The notes under the pieces were generated by a model. It did not search any database. It worked only from the letters and a program-made list of their open reading frames with translations, and was not told the origin of the DNA. A program made the translations under genes and the position numbers. Below are positions 60,856-64,000 of a DNA stretch of 64,000 bases, in pieces (within the stretch, counting starts at the first letter, position 1; each line of letters begins with the position of its first letter). The DNA is from Kocuria varians (GTDB lineage: Bacteria; Actinomycetota; Actinomycetes; Actinomycetales; Micrococcaceae). The stretch is from NCBI RefSeq assembly GCF_006539885.1, contig NZ_BJNW01000007.1, positions 62,001-126,000 on the forward strand, read 5' to 3'.

Positions 60856-61785
60856 GTGAGCACGCACCTGGTGGGCCTGGACATCGGCGGCTCGCACACG
60901 CGCGGCGTCCTGTTCCGCGACGACACCCCCGTGCGCGGGGCCCGGTCCGGGTCCGCGAACGTGCAGAACGTAGGTACCGCCGCGGCCGAGAGCGCCCTGG
61001 AGAGCGTGCTCGCCGAGCTGCACGCTCCATCCGGCACCCCGGTGCTCGCGGGTGCCGGTGGGGTGGACACCGCGCACGACGCCGCCCGGCTGGCGGGTCT
61101 CATCCGTCACGCCGGGCGGCTGGAGACCTCCACGCCCGTGCGGGCCGTGCACGACACGCGGCTCATCCTGGCGGCGGGCGGGCACACGGCCGGAATCGCG
61201 CTCATCGCCGGCACCGGCTCGGTGGCCTGGGGCGTGGACCCCTCCGGGCACGAGGTGCGCTGCGGCGGGTGGGGCTACCTGCTGGGCGACGAGGGCAGCG
61301 GGTGGTGGATCGGCCGGGAGGCGGTGCGGTGCGTGCTGCGCCGGTCCCAGCACACCGGTGCCACCGCCCCGGGGTGCGACCGTGCGGCGTCGTCCGCGCG
61401 CCGCGAGGAGGACCTGCTCACCCGAGCCGTGCTGGAGCACGCCGGCGTGGCCGAACCGACCGATCTGATCGGGGCGTTCCACGAGCACCCTGACCGCACC
61501 CACTGGGCCGGTCTGGCGCGAGCGGTGTGCGACCTCGCCGGCCGCGGGGACCCTGCGGCCCGCGAGCTGGTGAGCGCCTCCGCGCGGCACCTCGCGGACC
61601 TCGTGCTCACCGTGGCGGAGGGGATGAACGAACCCCTGCCGGTGGTCGTGGGCGGTGGGCTGACGGGCACCGTTGTGGGACGTTCCGTGCGGGAGATCCT
61701 CCAGGAGCACGGACTGTCGGTGACCCTCCTGGACCGCGAGCCGGTGCTGGGAGCGCCGCTGCTGGCCCGCTCGACGGCCGGCTGA
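60856..61785 (+). CDS. BadF/BcrA-type ATPase, N-acetylglucosamine-kinase-like
   Basis: Sugar-kinase fold protein, 309 residues, resembling N-acetylglucosamine kinase: LDIGGSHTRGVLF (8-20) is the phosphate-1 loop, IALIAGTGSVAWGV near 108 the phosphate-2 loop, GGWGYLLGDEGSGWWIGREA near 130 the family hallmark and VVVGGGLTGTVVGRS near 272 the adenosine site. It may phosphorylate GlcNAc or another amino sugar released from the cell wall. The GTG at 60856 follows the upstream stop closely. The loop CDRAASSARRE includes a copy of the dispersed word. A hairpin of that word follows. Confidence 0.85.
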   Translation: MSTHLVGLDIGGSHTRGVLFRDDTPVRGARSGSANVQNVGTAAAESALESVLAELHAPSGTPVLAGAGGVDTAHDAARLAGLIRHAGRLETSTPVRAVHDTRLILAAGGHTAGIALIAGTGSVAWGVDPSGHEVRCGGWGYLLGDEGSGWWIGREAVRCVLRRSQHTGATAPGCDRAASSARREEDLLTRAVLEHAGVAEPTDLIGAFHEHPDRTHWAGLARAVCDLAGRGDPAARELVSASARHLADLVLTVAEGMNEPLPVVVGGGLTGTVVGRSVREILQEHGLSVTLLDREPVLGAPLLARSTAG

Positions 61786-61816
61786 ACCACGTGGACTGAA
61801 GCGACCCCGGGGAGGG

Positions 61817-61854
61817 GCGCTGCGGCGTCGTCGCCGTTCAGGACGCCGCAGCGC
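61817..61854. terminator. Bidirectional terminator with inverted GCGGCGTC arms
   Basis: GCGCTGCGGCGTC at 61817-61829 pairs perfectly with 61842-61854 over a 12-base loop. It lies between the convergent kinase and acyl-CoA dehydrogenase genes and includes an exact copy of the dispersed 11-mer. Confidence 0.75.
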
Positions 61855-61948
61855 GCGAAGGCAACACCCACCACGGCAGCCCGCCCCCGCACCAGGCCGG
61901 GCACCTGCCCTGTAGCACGGGGAGGCACCCGGTTCAGGAGGCGCGGAC

Positions 61949-63124
61949 TCAGCGGAAGGCGGCCACGCCGGTGAGCTGCTGGCCGAGGATCAGCGAGTGC
62001 ACCTCGTCCGTGCCCTCGTAGGTCCGCACGGACTCCAGGTTGTTGGCGTGGCGCAGCGGCGAGTAGTCCAGCGTGATGCCGTTGCCGCCCAGGATGGTGC
62101 GGGCCTCGCGGGCGATCTTGATGGCCTCGCGGCAGTTGTTGAGCTTGCCCACGGAGATCTGGTGGTGCTGCAGCTTCCCGGCGTCCTTGAGGCGGCCGAG
62201 CTGCAGGGCGAGCAGGAAGCCCTTGTCGATCTCGAGCGCCATGTCCGCGAGCTTCTGCTGGGTGAGCTGGTACCCGGCGAGCGGACGGTCGAACTGCATG
62301 CGCTCCTGGGAATACTTCAGGGCCGCCTCGAAGGAGTCGCGGGCGGCGCCCATGGCACCCCAGATGATGCCATAGCGGGCCTCGTTCAGGCACGAGAAAG
62401 GCCCGCGCAGCCCCTTCGCCTCGGGCAGCATGGCGGAGGCGGGCAGGCGGACGTCCGTGAGCTCGATGTCGCACTGGATCGACGCGCGCATGGACAGCTT
62501 GCCCGTGATGGGCGTGGCCTGGAAACCCGCGGTGTCCGTGGGGACCACGAAACCACGGATGCCGTCGTCGGTCTGCGCCCAGATCACGGCCACCTTGGCC
62601 ACGCTGGCCAGCCCGATCCAGCGCTTGGCGCCGTTGAGCACCCAGTCCTCCCCGTCCCTGCGGGCGAAGGTCTGCATGGACGAGGGGTCGGAGCCCGCGG
62701 TGGGCTCGGTGAGACCGAAGCAGCCGATGGCCTCACCCGCGGCCATCTGCGGCAGCCACTCCTGCTTCTGCTCCTCGGAGCCCCACTTGTAGATGGCGCT
62801 CATGGCCAGAGAGCCCTGCACGGACACGAACGTGCGCAGTCCGGAGTCCCCGGCCTCCAGCTCCGCGCCGGCCAGGCCGTACTCCACGGCGGAGCGGCCC
62901 GCGCAGCCGTAGCCCTTCAGGTGCATGCCCAGCAGGCCCAGCTTGGCCATCTCGGGAACGATCTCCAGGGGGAACACGGCGTTGTCGTACCACTCGGCGA
63001 TGTTCGGCCGAATGGCGGTGTCCACGAAATCGCGCACCGTTGTGCGCAGTGCGATCTCTTCTTCGGACAGCAGGGAGTCGAAGCTCACCAGGTCCATGAC
63101 GTCCACGGGATTCATTTCACTCAT
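61949..63124 (-). CDS. Acyl-CoA dehydrogenase, glutaryl-CoA-dehydrogenase-like
   Basis: FAD-dependent acyl-CoA dehydrogenase, 391 residues, closest to glutaryl-CoA dehydrogenase, which oxidises and decarboxylates glutaryl-CoA to crotonyl-CoA. FAD and substrate motifs CFGLTEPTAGSDPSSM near 137 and NGAKRWIGLASVAKVAVIWA near 162; the catalytic Glu is in RTYEGTDEVH near 370. The next gene upstream in the operon is a class III CoA-transferase, the pair used for glutarate activation and breakdown in lysine catabolism. The ATG at 63124 is preferred, with another at 63115 possible; neither has a strong ribosome site. Confidence 0.88.
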   Translation of the reverse strand: MSEMNPVDVMDLVSFDSLLSEEEIALRTTVRDFVDTAIRPNIAEWYDNAVFPLEIVPEMAKLGLLGMHLKGYGCAGRSAVEYGLAGAELEAGDSGLRTFVSVQGSLAMSAIYKWGSEEQKQEWLPQMAAGEAIGCFGLTEPTAGSDPSSMQTFARRDGEDWVLNGAKRWIGLASVAKVAVIWAQTDDGIRGFVVPTDTAGFQATPITGKLSMRASIQCDIELTDVRLPASAMLPEAKGLRGPFSCLNEARYGIIWGAMGAARDSFEAALKYSQERMQFDRPLAGYQLTQQKLADMALEIDKGFLLALQLGRLKDAGKLQHHQISVGKLNNCREAIKIAREARTILGGNGITLDYSPLRHANNLESVRTYEGTDEVHSLILGQQLTGVAAFR

Positions 63125-63181
63125 GGGACCACTGTATGACCGCGGACACACTGCACCCGGCGACGCACCCGGCCGGGCGCA

Positions 63182-64000
63182 TCACATGTCATCGCCGGGC
63201 TGTTGCCGCGGGGCGCGCAGCCACGCGACCACGGAGTCGGTGTCCTCCCCGAGCTGCGGGGGTGCGGCGGTCGGGGAGGCGAGCGGCGGGGTCCACTGCG
63301 CGGGGTGGCGGAACTGGCGCCCCACCGTGGCACCCGTGCGGTCCTGGACGTCCACGGTGGGTTCCAGGCCGAGCTCCTCGGCGAGCGCGACACCCTCGTC
63401 GATGCCGGCGACCTTGCCCGCAGGAACGCCCTGCGCGGTGAGCGCCTCCTGCCACTCGGAGGCGGATTTCGCCGCCAGCGCGTCCTCCAGCAGGGCCGTC
63501 AGCTCCTCACGGTGGGCGACCCGTTCGCCGTTGCTGGCGAAGCGCTCGTCCTCGACCAGCTCGGAGATGCCCAGCACGGCGGTGAACTTGCGGAACTGGG
63601 CGTCATTGCCCACGGTCACGGCCAGGGGCGCATCCGCGCAGTTCAGCAGCTGGTAGGGGACGATCGAGGGGTGGTCGTTGCCCATCCGCCGCGGGACCAC
63701 GTCCGCGCCCAGGTAGGCCTGGCCCTGGTTCACGAGGGCACCCTGCAGGCTCGAGAGGAGACTGACGTCGACGTGCGCGCCGCGACCCGTACGGCGTCGT
63801 CGTTCCAGGGCGGCGAGCGCGCCGATCGTGGCGTCCTTCGCGGTGAGCACGTCCACGAGGGCCACGCCGGCCTTGGTGGGGCGGCCGTCCGCCTCTCCCG
63901 TGATGCTCATCAGCCCACCCACGGCCTGCACCAGGAAGTCGTAGCCCGCGAGGTGCGCGCCGCCGGTGGTGCCGAAACCGGACACGGACACGTAGACCAC
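63182..64000 (-). CDS. CaiB/BaiF class III CoA-transferase (5' end off window)
   Basis: Formyl-CoA-transferase-like family III enzyme; the last 272 residues are visible and the N-terminal part lies beyond the right edge. YVSVSGFGTTGGAHLAGYDF and QAVGGLMSITGEADGRPTKA lead to the catalytic Asp in GVALVDVLTAKDA, which forms the acyl-anhydride. HVDVSLLSSLQGALVNQGQA and WTPPLASPTAAPPQLGEDTD near the end are typical. It is 57 bases upstream of the glutaryl-CoA-dehydrogenase-like gene in the same direction, so succinyl-CoA:glutarate transfer is a reasonable guess. Confidence 0.88.
   Translation of the reverse strand: MVYVSVSGFGTTGGAHLAGYDFLVQAVGGLMSITGEADGRPTKAGVALVDVLTAKDATIGALAALERRRRTGRGAHVDVSLLSSLQGALVNQGQAYLGADVVPRRMGNDHPSIVPYQLLNCADAPLAVTVGNDAQFRKFTAVLGISELVEDERFASNGERVAHREELTALLEDALAAKSASEWQEALTAQGVPAGKVAGIDEGVALAEELGLEPTVDVQDRTGATVGRQFRHPAQWTPPLASPTAAPPQLGEDTDSVVAWLRAPRQQPGDDM

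Overview
The window is high-GC DNA (roughly 70 %) packed with genes that often overlap as ATGA or GTGA and frequently start with GTG or TTG. This is an actinobacterial chromosome, most likely of the family Micrococcaceae. A Kocuria-type organism fits best: it has a putrescine oxidase of the kind first described from Micrococcus rubens (now Kocuria rosea), PdxR-PdxST vitamin B6 synthesis, a lipomannan-type alpha-mannosyltransferase (MptB) locus and an actinobacterial CsoR-CopZ-CopA copper cassette. That identification is inference from gene content. I see no rRNA or tRNA gene, transposase, phage gene or CRISPR array, and no gap between genes longer than about 250 bases.

Layout. 1-2.9 kb: a truncated GH15 glucosidase and two DUF805 membrane proteins, the second frameshifted by an 8-bp duplication. 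3.1-6.5 kb: a manganese ABC importer behind a perfect 26-bp palindrome, with its MntR-type regulator convergent. 6.5-11 kb: a small membrane protein, a TetR regulator, then csoR-copZ-copA with a CsoR box. 11-15.5 kb: two membrane proteins, then pdxR divergent from pdxS-pdxT. 15.6-19 kb: a cystathionine gamma-lyase/synthase and a polar amino acid ABC importer, probably cystine uptake and cleavage. 19-24.2 kb: a TPM-domain protein, three UspA-type stress proteins and a MATE pump. 24.4-27.5 kb: a tctC-tctB-tctA tricarboxylate importer. 27.5-32.5 kb: an MFS pump, an unrecognised membrane protein, a UhpT hexose-phosphate antiporter and a LysE exporter. 32.5-37.1 kb: three membrane glycosyltransferases.

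The centre of interest is 37.2-50.9 kb, where two amine-catabolism systems lie side by side. The first (37.3-44.0 kb) has an ethanolamine-type permease, a GlnA-like gamma-glutamyl-amine ligase, a gamma-glutamyl amide hydrolase, an aldehyde dehydrogenase, an SDR alcohol dehydrogenase and a GntR regulator. Together these make a plausible glutamylated ethanolamine pathway ending in glycine and glutamate. The second (44.7-50.9 kb) is a direct putrescine route: putrescine oxidase, a universal stress protein and an APC permease in one translationally coupled operon, a divergent TetR regulator and an aminobutyraldehyde dehydrogenase.

51-64 kb: an AztD-like zinc lipoprotein behind a Zur-like box, a frameshifted 3-hydroxyisobutyrate-dehydrogenase-like gene, AhpD-like and pirin genes, GNAT and DUF488 genes separated by a 40-bp-period repeat, two surface proteins, a CsbD protein, a metabolite:H+ symporter, a quinol-monooxygenase-like protein, an N-acetylglucosamine-kinase-like protein, and a glutaryl-CoA-dehydrogenase/CoA-transferase pair that runs off the right edge.

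Across the whole window a short word, GACGACGCCGC (or its complement GCGGCGTCGTC), recurs at least 22 times. It occurs in both orientations: as inverted pairs forming terminator-like hairpins, and inside the disordered linkers of unrelated proteins. No annotated feature explains it, and it is the observation I consider most worth following.
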